Shown here piece by piece: positions 1 through 7,072 of a DNA stretch of 14,643 bases. The stretch covers positions 1-14,643 of the forward strand of contig DVHM01000097.1 of NCBI GenBank assembly GCA_018712125.1, read 5' to 3'. Both the position numbers and the translations under genes were made by a program. The notes below the pieces were generated by a model that was not told where the DNA came from, did not search any database, and saw nothing but the letters and a program-made list of their open reading frames with translations. Origin of the DNA: Pullilachnospira_A gallistercoris. GTDB lineage: Bacteria; Bacillota; Clostridia; Lachnospirales; Lachnospiraceae. Position 1 is the stretch's first letter. Every line of letters begins with the position of its first letter.

Positions 1-609
1 CGGAGAGGAAAGGAGCTGTTTGATCAGAGCGGGTGCGCTACGATTGCTGAATTTCGAAAAATGCCGGCGGAAGAATTGTTTCATCTTTTTGAAAGATTAT
101 CTGCGAAAAATCCGATTGGGTATACCACAGCCGTATTTGATGAGAATTTTACCGGAAGAGAAAAAAATCGGCCCTGTGAGACAAATATCATCTGCAGCTT
201 GACTTCGCAGGACGTGATGCCTCCGATACTCTATTTTCTGTGCAAGGCGCTTGCAAGATCACAGAAAAAAAGCGCTGTTACCTATGGATATTTTTTCGGC
301 AGACAACTTCCTGGGGATGATTTTGGCGCATGGCATTCCAGTGATCTTTGGTATACATATGGATCTCTGAATAAATGCTGGCGCCCGTTTACGGAAAAAG
401 ATGATCAGCTGTCGGAACGCATGATGGAATATTTTGTCCAGTTTATCAAAACGGGAAATCCGAATAGAGAGGGGCTTCCCTGTTGGGAACCTTTGACGAA
501 AAAGAGATTTATGATCTTCGATATCGGAAAGTGCAAAATGGGAAGACCGAAGATAGGGGGATTGATAAAAGAAATGTTCTTCTCAAAAGGTCCTGGAATG
601 GGAATGTGA
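1..609 (+). CDS. Type B carboxylesterase, C-terminal part (cut by window edge)
   Basis: The frame is open from base 1, so the gene begins outside the window; the first internal ATG is at 61. The visible 202 codons match the C-terminal part of carboxylesterase type B (alpha/beta hydrolase, esterase/lipase family), which hydrolyses carboxylic esters. Family hallmarks seen: GAWHSSDLWYTYG around codons 109-121, where the His (codon 112) fits the catalytic histidine of the Ser-Glu-His triad, then WRPFTEKD and an FIKTGNPN segment followed by LPCWEPL. The catalytic Ser and Glu would lie upstream. The gene is clearly more AT-rich (about 40% GC in the stretch I counted) than the carAB region next to it, so a different history or weaker expression is possible. 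A terminator follows 9 nt after the stop, separating it from carAB. The physiological substrate cannot be told from this part. Confidence 0.85.
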   Translation, partial: RRGKELFDQSGCATIAEFRKMPAEELFHLFERLSAKNPIGYTTAVFDENFTGREKNRPCETNIICSLTSQDVMPPILYFLCKALARSQKKSAVTYGYFFGRQLPGDDFGAWHSSDLWYTYGSLNKCWRPFTEKDDQLSERMMEYFVQFIKTGNPNREGLPCWEPLTKKRFMIFDIGKCKMGRPKIGGLIKEMFFSKGPGMGM

Positions 610-618
610 CATAAGAAA

Positions 619-661
619 AAAGTCAGCCACAGTAAAAAAGGGATGTACTGTGGCTGATTTT
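619..661 (+). terminator. Rho-independent terminator after the esterase
   Basis: A perfect 12-bp stem (623-634 with 646-657, TCAGCCACAGTA and its complement) has an 11-nt loop. It is extended by a G-T pair and A-T pairs, so the upstream A-run pairs with the downstream T-run. It sits just after the esterase stop and isolates that gene from carAB. The A-rich left flank could let it work in both directions. Confidence 0.85.
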
Positions 662-711
662 GTATTAAAATGGAATCATAGGCAAAGATGCAATTGTAGA
701 GGAGGATTGTA

Positions 712-740
712 TTGCAAAAAGAGAGTTCCTGTGATAATAT
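712..740 (+). promoter_or_regulatory. Predicted sigma-A promoter for carAB
   Basis: TTGCAA (712-717) and TAATAT (735-740) are separated by 17 bp. A TG one base before the -10 (732-733) makes it an extended -10 promoter. Transcription would start near 747, leaving a leader of about 50 nt before carA. That leader shows no terminator/antiterminator pair and no recognisable PyrR-binding loop, so control by PyrR attenuation is not evident. A 6-bp inverted repeat (TGCAAT 689-694, ATTGCA 711-716) overlaps the -35 and could be an operator. Confidence 0.6.
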
Positions 741-798
741 TTTATAAGTTTAGGTATTTTTCCGTTTTGGACAAAAGGAAGAAAGGATAGGGCAAAGG

Positions 799-1869
799 AT
801 GAAAGCATTTCTAATACTGGAAGACGGCACTGTTTTTACCGGGGAGAGTATCGGATCGACGAGGGAAGTGGTAAGCGAGATCGTGTTTAACACTTCCATG
901 ACGGGATACCTGGAAGTTCTGACAGACCCCTCCTACGCGGGACAAGCTGTTGTCATGACATATCCGCTGATCGGAAATTACGGCATTACGCCGGATATGG
1001 AGTCGGAACGGCCATGGGTGGACGGATATATTGTGCGGGAACTGAGCCGGATTCCCAGCAATTTCCGTTGTCAGGGAACCATCCAGGACTTCCTGCGGAA
1101 ATATGATATCCCCGGAATCTGCGGCATTGATACCAGAGCGCTGACAAAGATTCTCAGGGAAAAGGGAACCATGAACGGAATGATTACCACCAATGAGAAT
1201 TTTGATCTTGCAGAGGTAAAGGAACGCCTGGCGAAATATACCACCGGGGATGTGGTAAGCAAGGTAACCTGCCGGGAGAAAAAAGTGTTGCCGGGCGCAG
1301 GAAAGCGCGTGGCGCTTCTGGATCTGGGGGCGAAGAACAACATCGCGAAATCCCTGAATCAGCGGGGATGCGAAGTGACGATCTATCCGGCCCACACGCC
1401 GGCGGAGGAGATTCTGGCCGCGGAGCCGGACGGCATTATGCTCAGCAACGGACCGGGAGACCCCAAAGAGTGTGCGGATATCATCGAAGAGTTGAAAAAA
1501 CTCTATGCATCTGATGTGCCGATTTTTGCCATCTGCCTTGGACATCAGCTGATGGCTCTGGCAAACGGCGCCGATACCCACAAGATGAAATACGGACATC
1601 GGGGAGGAAACCATCCGGTAAAGGATCTGGAGACAGGAAGAGTGTACATCTCCTCCCAGAATCACGGATACGTGGTGGACGCGGAGAACCTGGATCCGTC
1701 GGTGGCGGTTCCCGCCTTTGTCAATGTCAATGACGGAACCAACGAGGGATTGAAGTATACCGGAAAAAATATTTTCACGGTACAGTTTCATCCGGAAGCC
1801 TGTCCGGGGCCCCAGGACAGCGGATATCTCTTTGACAGATTTATGGAAATGATGGGAGGGACAAGATAA
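799..1869 (+). CDS. carA: Carbamoyl-phosphate synthase, glutamine-hydrolysing small subunit
   Basis: This subunit hydrolyses glutamine and channels ammonia to CarB, which makes carbamoyl phosphate for pyrimidine and arginine synthesis in the cytoplasm. The protein is 356 residues, normal for CarA/PyrAA. An N-terminal CPSase small-chain domain (about 1-165, opening MKAFLILEDGTVFTGESIG) is followed by a class I glutamine amidotransferase domain (about 170-356). The catalytic triad is visible: Cys246 in AICLGHQL, and His331 and Glu333 in VQFHPEA; the SNGPGDP oxyanion-region motif is also present. The ATG at 799 fits the family N-terminus. Purine-rich GAAAGGA lies about 11 nt upstream, a slightly long spacing. 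The stop overlaps the carB start (TAATG), so the two are translationally coupled. No pyrimidine or arginine pathway gene adjoins, which suggests a single general-purpose enzyme, though other copies could lie elsewhere. Confidence 0.97.
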   Translation: MKAFLILEDGTVFTGESIGSTREVVSEIVFNTSMTGYLEVLTDPSYAGQAVVMTYPLIGNYGITPDMESERPWVDGYIVRELSRIPSNFRCQGTIQDFLRKYDIPGICGIDTRALTKILREKGTMNGMITTNENFDLAEVKERLAKYTTGDVVSKVTCREKKVLPGAGKRVALLDLGAKNNIAKSLNQRGCEVTIYPAHTPAEEILAAEPDGIMLSNGPGDPKECADIIEELKKLYASDVPIFAICLGHQLMALANGADTHKMKYGHRGGNHPVKDLETGRVYISSQNHGYVVDAENLDPSVAVPAFVNVNDGTNEGLKYTGKNIFTVQFHPEACPGPQDSGYLFDRFMEMMGGTR

Positions 1870-4800
1870 TGCCAAAGAAGAAAGATATAAAGAAAGTTTT
1901 AGTTATCGGCTCCGGCCCGATTGTGATCGGTCAGGCAGCGGAGTTCGACTACGCGGGTACCCAGGCCTGTCGCTCCCTGAAGGAAGAAGGAATTGAGGTG
2001 GTGCTGGTCAATTCCAACCCGGCGACCATCATGACAGATAAGGATATCGCTGATGAGGTTTATATTGAGCCTCTGACAGCGAAGGTGCTGGAGCAGATCA
2101 TTCTCAAGGAAAAGCCGGACAGCGTCCTTCCCACCCTGGGCGGACAGGCCGGGCTGAATCTGGGTATGGAGCTGGCGGAGTCCGGTTTCCTGGAAGAGCA
2201 TGGCGTGAAACTGATCGGAACCACCGCCGAGACGATCTTCAAGGCGGAGGACCGCCAGGCGTTCAAGGATACCATGGAGAAGATCGGCGAGCCCTGCGCC
2301 GCGTCCACTGTGGTAAACAACGTGGAGGATGGTATCAAGTTTACCAACACCATCGGCTACCCGGTTGTGCTGCGTCCGGCCTTTACCCTTGGGGGAAGCG
2401 GCGGCGGAATCGCCCACAACCAGGAGGAATTGGTGGATATCCTGTCCAACGGCCTGCGTTTGAGCCGTGTCAACGAGGTGCTGGTGGAGCGCTGCATTGC
2501 CGGCTGGAAGGAGATTGAGTACGAGGTTATGCGGGATGCCGCGGGCAACTGTATTACCGTCTGCAACATGGAAAACATCGATCCGGTGGGTGTGCACACC
2601 GGAGATTCCATCGTCGTGGCCCCCTCTCAGACGCTGGGAGATAAGGAATACCAGATGCTGCGAAGCTCAGCCTTGAATATTATCTCCGAGCTTGGCATTA
2701 CCGGAGGCTGCAATGTGCAGTACGCGCTGAATCCGGATTCCTTCGAGTACTGTGTGATCGAGGTAAATCCCCGTGTGAGCCGTTCCTCCGCGCTGGCTTC
2801 CAAGGCTACCGGCTACCCCATCGCGAAGGTGGCGGCGAAGATCGCTCTGGGCTATACGCTGGATGAGATTCCGAATGCCATTACCGGAAAGACTTTTGCA
2901 AGCTTTGAGCCTATGCTGGACTACTGTGTAGTAAAAATTCCGCGCCTGCCCTTTGACAAGTTCATCACGGCGAAGCGTACGCTGACTACCCAGATGAAGG
3001 CCACCGGAGAGGTTATGAGTATCTGCAACAACTTCGAGGGCGCGTTGATGAAAGCGATCCGTTCTCTGGAGCAGCATGTGGATTCTCTGATGAGTTATGA
3101 TTTCGACAAGCTGACGGACGAGGAGCTGGATGCGCAGCTGCACGTGGTGGATGACCGGAGAATCTACGCCATCGCCGAAGCTCTGCGCCGGGGAGTGTCC
3201 TATGAGAAGATTCACGATTACACCCAGATTGACCTCTGGTTTATCGATAAGATTGCCATTCTCGTGGAGATGGAGAAACGTCTCGCAACAGAGGAGCTGA
3301 CAGTGGATCTGCTGCGGGAGGCGAAGCGCATGGAATTCCCCGACAGCGTGATCTCCAGACTCAACGGCATGCCCACGGAGGAAATCAAGAAGATGCGCTA
3401 CGACAACGGTATTGTGGCAGCCTTCAAGATGGTAGATACCTGTGCGGCAGAGTTTGACGCTATGACACCCTACTATTATTCGGTGTACGGCAGTGAAAAC
3501 GAGGCGGTGGAGACCAGTGGAAAGAAGAAAGTGCTGGTGCTCGGTTCCGGCCCCATCCGTATCGGACAGGGTATCGAGTTCGATTACTGCTCTGTGCACA
3601 GTACCTGGGCCTTCTCCCGGGAGGGATACGAGACCGTTATTGTGAACAACAACCCGGAGACGGTGTCCACGGATTTTGATATTGCGGACAAGCTGTACTT
3701 TGAGCCGTTGACCGATGAGGATGTGGAGAGTATCGTTCGCTTTGAGAAGCCCGACGGAGCTGTGGTACAGTTCGGCGGACAGACAGCCATCAAGCTGACG
3801 GAAGCGCTGATGAAGATGGGCGTGCCGATTTTCGGAACCAGAGCGGAGGATGTGGACGCTGCGGAGGACCGGGAGCTCTTCGACGAGATTCTGGAGCAGA
3901 CCCATATTCCGAGAGCATCCGGAGGCACGGTCTTTACCGCCGAGGAGGCCAAGGAAGTGGCAAACCGGGTAGGGTATCCCGTCCTGGTGCGTCCCTCCTA
4001 TGTGCTGGGCGGACAGGGTATGCAGATCGCGTTCAATGACCAGGAGATCGATGAGTTTATCGGTATCATCAACCGGATCGCTCAGGATCATCCGATTCTG
4101 GTGGACAAGTATCTCCAGGGAAAAGAGATCGAGGTGGATGCGGTCTGTGACGGGACCGACATCCTGATCCCGGGTATCATGGAGCATATCGAGCGTACCG
4201 GTGTGCACTCCGGCGACAGTATCTCCGTTTATCCGGCTCATACCATCGGACCGAAGATCAAGGAGACCATCACGGAGTACACCAGAAGGCTGGCCAAGGC
4301 GCTGCACGTGGTGGGAATGATCAATATCCAGTTTATTGTCATGGATGAGGAAGTCTATGTCATCGAGGTAAATCCCCGTTCTTCCCGTACGGTGCCCTAT
4401 ATCAGCAAAGTGACGGGGATCCCCATCGTGGATCTGGCCACCAAGGTCATCATCGGTCATACGATCCGGGAGCTGGGTTATACACCGGGACTTCAGCGGT
4501 CGGCGGACTATGTGGCGGTCAAGATGCCGGTATTCTCCTTTGAGAAACTGCGGGGAGCGGAGATTTCCCTGGGGCCGGAGATGAAGTCCACCGGAGAATG
4601 TCTGGGAATCGCCAAAACCTTTGAGGAGGCCCTTTACAAGGCATTCCTGGGAGCGGGTATTGTGCTGCCGAAATTCAAACAGATGATCATTACCGTGAAG
4701 GATGCGGACAAACCGGAAGCTGTCGGCGTGGCAAAGCGTTTTGAGGCGCTGGGATATACCATCTACGCCACCAGAAGCACGGCGAAATATCTGCAGGAGC

Positions 4801-5075
4801 ACGGGGTAAACGTGCGCAGGGTCAATAAGATTACCCAGGAATCTCCCAACGTGATGGATCTGATTCTCGGACACAAGATTGACCTGGTTATCGATACGCC
4901 TACCCAGGGACACGGCGACAAGACCAGGGACGGATTCCTGATCCGGCGCAACGCCATCGAGACCGGTGTATACTGCATCACGGCTATGGATACGGCAAAT
5001 GCCCTTGCCACCAGTCTGGAGTCAGCCCGGGATAAGTTTACGCTGGTGGATATCGCGAAAGTGAAAAACGTGTAA
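1869..5075 (+). CDS. carB: Carbamoyl-phosphate synthase large subunit
   Basis: This subunit makes carbamoyl phosphate from bicarbonate, two ATP and the ammonia delivered by CarA. The protein has 1068 residues, the full family length, and the internally duplicated architecture is intact. The carboxyphosphate half begins with VIGSGPIVIGQ and the carbamoyl-phosphate half with VLGSGPIRIGQ (near residue 552). Each half carries an ATP-grasp domain with the metal-binding E-x-N pair: Glu298/Asn300 (VIEVNPRVSRSSA) and Glu833/Asn835 (VIEVNPRSSRTVP). An oligomerisation region lies roughly at 400-545. The C-terminal MGS-like allosteric domain starts near 936, with TPTQGHGDKTRDGFLIRR typical of its end. 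In the family this domain binds UMP, IMP or ornithine; which ligand applies here cannot be read from the sequence. The start overlaps the carA stop by 1 nt. A strong terminator 20 nt downstream ends the operon. Confidence 0.98.
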   Translation: MPKKKDIKKVLVIGSGPIVIGQAAEFDYAGTQACRSLKEEGIEVVLVNSNPATIMTDKDIADEVYIEPLTAKVLEQIILKEKPDSVLPTLGGQAGLNLGMELAESGFLEEHGVKLIGTTAETIFKAEDRQAFKDTMEKIGEPCAASTVVNNVEDGIKFTNTIGYPVVLRPAFTLGGSGGGIAHNQEELVDILSNGLRLSRVNEVLVERCIAGWKEIEYEVMRDAAGNCITVCNMENIDPVGVHTGDSIVVAPSQTLGDKEYQMLRSSALNIISELGITGGCNVQYALNPDSFEYCVIEVNPRVSRSSALASKATGYPIAKVAAKIALGYTLDEIPNAITGKTFASFEPMLDYCVVKIPRLPFDKFITAKRTLTTQMKATGEVMSICNNFEGALMKAIRSLEQHVDSLMSYDFDKLTDEELDAQLHVVDDRRIYAIAEALRRGVSYEKIHDYTQIDLWFIDKIAILVEMEKRLATEELTVDLLREAKRMEFPDSVISRLNGMPTEEIKKMRYDNGIVAAFKMVDTCAAEFDAMTPYYYSVYGSENEAVETSGKKKVLVLGSGPIRIGQGIEFDYCSVHSTWAFSREGYETVIVNNNPETVSTDFDIADKLYFEPLTDEDVESIVRFEKPDGAVVQFGGQTAIKLTEALMKMGVPIFGTRAEDVDAAEDRELFDEILEQTHIPRASGGTVFTAEEAKEVANRVGYPVLVRPSYVLGGQGMQIAFNDQEIDEFIGIINRIAQDHPILVDKYLQGKEIEVDAVCDGTDILIPGIMEHIERTGVHSGDSISVYPAHTIGPKIKETITEYTRRLAKALHVVGMINIQFIVMDEEVYVIEVNPRSSRTVPYISKVTGIPIVDLATKVIIGHTIRELGYTPGLQRSADYVAVKMPVFSFEKLRGAEISLGPEMKSTGECLGIAKTFEEALYKAFLGAGIVLPKFKQMIITVKDADKPEAVGVAKRFEALGYTIYATRSTAKYLQEHGVNVRRVNKITQESPNVMDLILGHKIDLVIDTPTQGHGDKTRDGFLIRRNAIETGVYCITAMDTANALATSLESARDKFTLVDIAKVKNV

Positions 5076-5094
5076 ACGGAAAAAGAACAGAATG

Positions 5095-5141
5095 GAAATG
5101 CCGCTGTCTTTTTTGGAGAGCGGCATTTCTTTTTCTATTTT
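5095..5141 (+). terminator. Rho-independent terminator of carAB
   Basis: An 11-bp GC-containing stem (5095-5105 GAAATGCCGCT with 5119-5129) encloses a 13-nt loop and is followed by a T-rich tract (5130-5141). It ends just before the ribosome-binding site of the next gene, so the YitJ-like gene depends on readthrough or on a promoter I could not identify. Confidence 0.88.
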
Positions 5142-5146
5142 GCAAT

Positions 5147-5150
5147 GGAG
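5147..5150 (+). promoter_or_regulatory. Ribosome-binding site fixing the start of the YitJ-like gene
   Basis: GGAG lies 7 nt before the ATG at 5158. This decides against the longer in-frame start at 5092, which sits inside the carAB terminator stem and would add 22 residues unlike the family N-terminus. Confidence 0.75.
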
Positions 5151-5157
5151 AACAGCT

Positions 5158-6951
5158 ATGGATATAAGAACCTATCTGAAACAGCAGACACTGATTACGG
5201 ACGGAGCTATGGGGACTTACTACAGCGCCAGCTATCCCGACGGGGAGGAGCTGGCGGAGCGGGAGAACCTTCTGCACCCCGAGCGGATCAGGGATATTCA
5301 CGGCGCCTACATCCGAAGCGGCGCGAGGCTGCTGCGCACGAATACCTTTGCTGTGAATTCGGGATTTTTTTCGGATCGCCGATCGATGAGAGAGTATATT
5401 CTGGCGGGATACCGTATCGCCGAGGAAGCGGTAGAGCAGTATGGCACTCCCGGGGAGGCGTACTTTATCGCGGCGGATATCGGGACGGTGTTCGACGCTC
5501 CCTTTGGGGACCGACAGCAGCTTTTGGAGGAGTATCGTTTTCTGGCGGACTGTTTTCTGGAGGCCGGAGCCGAAATTTTCCTCTTTGAGACACAGGCGGA
5601 TCTGGGGATCCTCGGAGATCTGACCGCTTACATCAAGGGCCGAAAGGGGGATGCCTTTGTGATGGTATCCTTCTCCTTTGACAAGACCGGATACACCAGG
5701 GGTGGGCTGAGGCTGGAACGCATGGTGGAGGAGATGGCCGCCGCGGAGACGGTGGATGCCTACGGACTGAACTGTGGTGTGGAGGGAAATCACATGGCAC
5801 AGCTTCTGGAGCGTGTCACGTTCCCGAATGACAAATATCTTCTGGCTCTGCCAAACGCCGGGTATCCCTTTGTGTTGCGGGGGAAGACTATCTATGGAAA
5901 AAATATTCCCTATTTCCTGGAGATGGAGGAGAAACTTTTCGATCTGGGTGTGGATATTCTCGGGGGATGCTGCGGGACGACGCCGGCCTATATTGAGGGG
6001 ATTCACGGGCGGATATCCGGCAGAAAGAGAAGAGCCAAACGCATTGGCACACCAAAGAACGGTATCCGTCAGAAAACCATGTCCGAGTTCTGGAAAAAGC
6101 TCCAGCAGGGCGAACAGCCCTTTGTGGTGGAACTGGATCCGCCCTTCGACCTGAATACGGAAAAAGTTCTGCGGGGGGCCGAACTTCTGAAGGAACATGA
6201 TGTGGATCTTCTGACACTGTCCGATTCCCCCATGGCCAGGGCGCGGATGGATGCCTCCCTGTTGGGAAGCAGAATTCAGCATGAGGTGGGAATACAGGTT
6301 ATGCCCCACATTTCCTGCAGAGACCGGAATATTATCTCTCTCAGGGGAACACTGCTGGGAGATTATGACAGCGATATCCGACACTTTCTGATTGTAACGG
6401 GAGATCCGGTGGCGCCGGGAGACCGGGGCACGGTAACGCAGGTCTTTGACTATAATTCCATCAAACTGATGGGATTTGTTCAGGAGATGAATCGGGATCT
6501 CTTTGCCGGGGACAAGGTGGTATATGGCGGGGCGTTAAATTATCACGGGGAAAATCCCGAGGCCATCGCCAGGAGAATGGAGATGAAGATGCAGCAGGGA
6601 TGCAGCTATTTTCTGACGCAGCCGGTCTATTCCCGGGAGGACGCGGAGCGGATCGCTTTCCTGAAGGAGCGTACGGGGGCGAAAGTTCTCGTGGGTATTT
6701 TTCCGCTGGTCAGCTATAAAAACGCGCTGTTCATGGCAAATGAGATGCCCGGAGTGCGCATCCCGCCTCAGATTACGGAGGCTTACCGACCGGATATGTC
6801 CAGAGAGGAAGCCGAGGAGATCGCGGTAAAGATATCTGTTGATATCGCGAAAATGACGAGGGAGACAGCGGACGGTTACTACCTCATGACACCCTTTAAC
6901 CGGGTGGGCCTGATCTGCCGGATCATAGAAGAAATTCGAAAAGAAAGATAA
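5158..6951 (+). CDS. yitJ: Bifunctional homocysteine S-methyltransferase / 5,10-methylenetetrahydrofolate reductase (YitJ-like)
   Basis: The protein has 597 residues, close to Bacillus subtilis YitJ. Residues about 1-290 form a homocysteine S-methyltransferase barrel: LITDGAMGTYYS near the start, then the zinc ligands Cys206 (GLNCGVEG) and Cys271/Cys272 (GGCCGTTPAY). A basic linker (about 290-318, rich in Arg/Lys) leads to a MetF-type flavin-dependent methylenetetrahydrofolate reductase domain (about 320-597). That domain opens with FVVELDPP, whose Glu fits the conserved catalytic Glu of MetF, and contains LIVTGDPV, whose Asp fits the flavin-contacting Asp. It should reduce methylene-THF to 5-methyl-THF, the methyl donor of MetH encoded downstream. 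The donor used by the homocysteine domain, which lacks pterin and B12 modules, is uncertain; S-methylmethionine or S-adenosylmethionine are possibilities. No SAM or cobalamin riboswitch fits the 82-nt gap upstream. Confidence 0.9.
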   Translation: MDIRTYLKQQTLITDGAMGTYYSASYPDGEELAERENLLHPERIRDIHGAYIRSGARLLRTNTFAVNSGFFSDRRSMREYILAGYRIAEEAVEQYGTPGEAYFIAADIGTVFDAPFGDRQQLLEEYRFLADCFLEAGAEIFLFETQADLGILGDLTAYIKGRKGDAFVMVSFSFDKTGYTRGGLRLERMVEEMAAAETVDAYGLNCGVEGNHMAQLLERVTFPNDKYLLALPNAGYPFVLRGKTIYGKNIPYFLEMEEKLFDLGVDILGGCCGTTPAYIEGIHGRISGRKRRAKRIGTPKNGIRQKTMSEFWKKLQQGEQPFVVELDPPFDLNTEKVLRGAELLKEHDVDLLTLSDSPMARARMDASLLGSRIQHEVGIQVMPHISCRDRNIISLRGTLLGDYDSDIRHFLIVTGDPVAPGDRGTVTQVFDYNSIKLMGFVQEMNRDLFAGDKVVYGGALNYHGENPEAIARRMEMKMQQGCSYFLTQPVYSREDAERIAFLKERTGAKVLVGIFPLVSYKNALFMANEMPGVRIPPQITEAYRPDMSREEAEEIAVKISVDIAKMTRETADGYYLMTPFNRVGLICRIIEEIRKER

Positions 6952-6963
6952 ACGTCGCTTTTT

Positions 6964-6993
6964 CAAAAAGAGTTGGATAATCAACTGTTTTTG
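6964..6993 (+). terminator. Weak terminator-like hairpin after the YitJ-like gene
   Basis: The arms CAAAAAGAGTTG (6964-6975) and CAACTGTTTTTG (6982-6993) pair with one G-G mismatch around a 6-nt loop. The core stem is only 5 bp (AGTTG/CAACT) before a GTTTTTGG tract, so termination may be leaky and some transcript could enter the exporter operon. Confidence 0.45.
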
Positions 6994-7005
6994 GAAAAAA
7001 GCTGA

Positions 7006-7034
7006 TTGTTTTCGAATCTGTTCTCATGTATGAT
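7006..7034 (+). promoter_or_regulatory. Predicted sigma-A promoter of the exporter-metH operon
   Basis: TTGTTT (7006-7011) and TATGAT (7029-7034) are exactly 17 bp apart. Transcription would start near 7041, giving a leader of about 32 nt. It is the only good promoter I see before the exporter genes, and no separate one is evident for metH. Confidence 0.6.
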
Positions 7035-7051
7035 GAACGTAAGCATGAGAA
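7021..7051. promoter_or_regulatory. Inverted repeat straddling the -10 box, candidate operator
   Basis: TTCTCATG (7021-7028) and CATGAGAA (7044-7051) form a perfect 8-bp inverted repeat with a 15-bp spacer that contains the -10 hexamer. The left arm fills the end of the promoter spacer and the right arm lies over the first transcribed bases. That placement suits a dimeric repressor. No regulator gene lies nearby, so the binding protein is unknown. Confidence 0.45.
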
Positions 7052-7072
7052 AAACGGAAAGGAAAAAGTGTT

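Noticed and set aside
811..1875. A 354-codon open frame on the minus strand opposite carA
   Set aside because: Its length comes from the codon bias of carA; there are no motifs and it overlaps the conserved gene entirely.
2667..4913. A 748-codon open frame on the minus strand opposite carB
   Set aside because: It lies wholly antisense to an unmistakable carB, has no family resemblance, and has the His/Leu/Arg-rich composition expected when a GC-biased gene is read backwards.
5092..5157. Longer N-terminus for the YitJ-like protein (start at 5092)
   Set aside because: These codons lie within the carAB terminator, and the family N-terminus begins at 5158, which has a proper ribosome-binding site.
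5038..6384. A 448-codon minus-strand frame across the carAB terminator and the YitJ-like gene
   Set aside because: It runs through the terminator stem and antisense to a clear enzyme gene; no family likeness.
6952..7072. SAM or cobalamin riboswitch before the exporter-metH operon
   Set aside because: The gap is 121 nt and is filled by a weak hairpin and a promoter. The predicted leader is only about 32 nt, too short for either riboswitch class.
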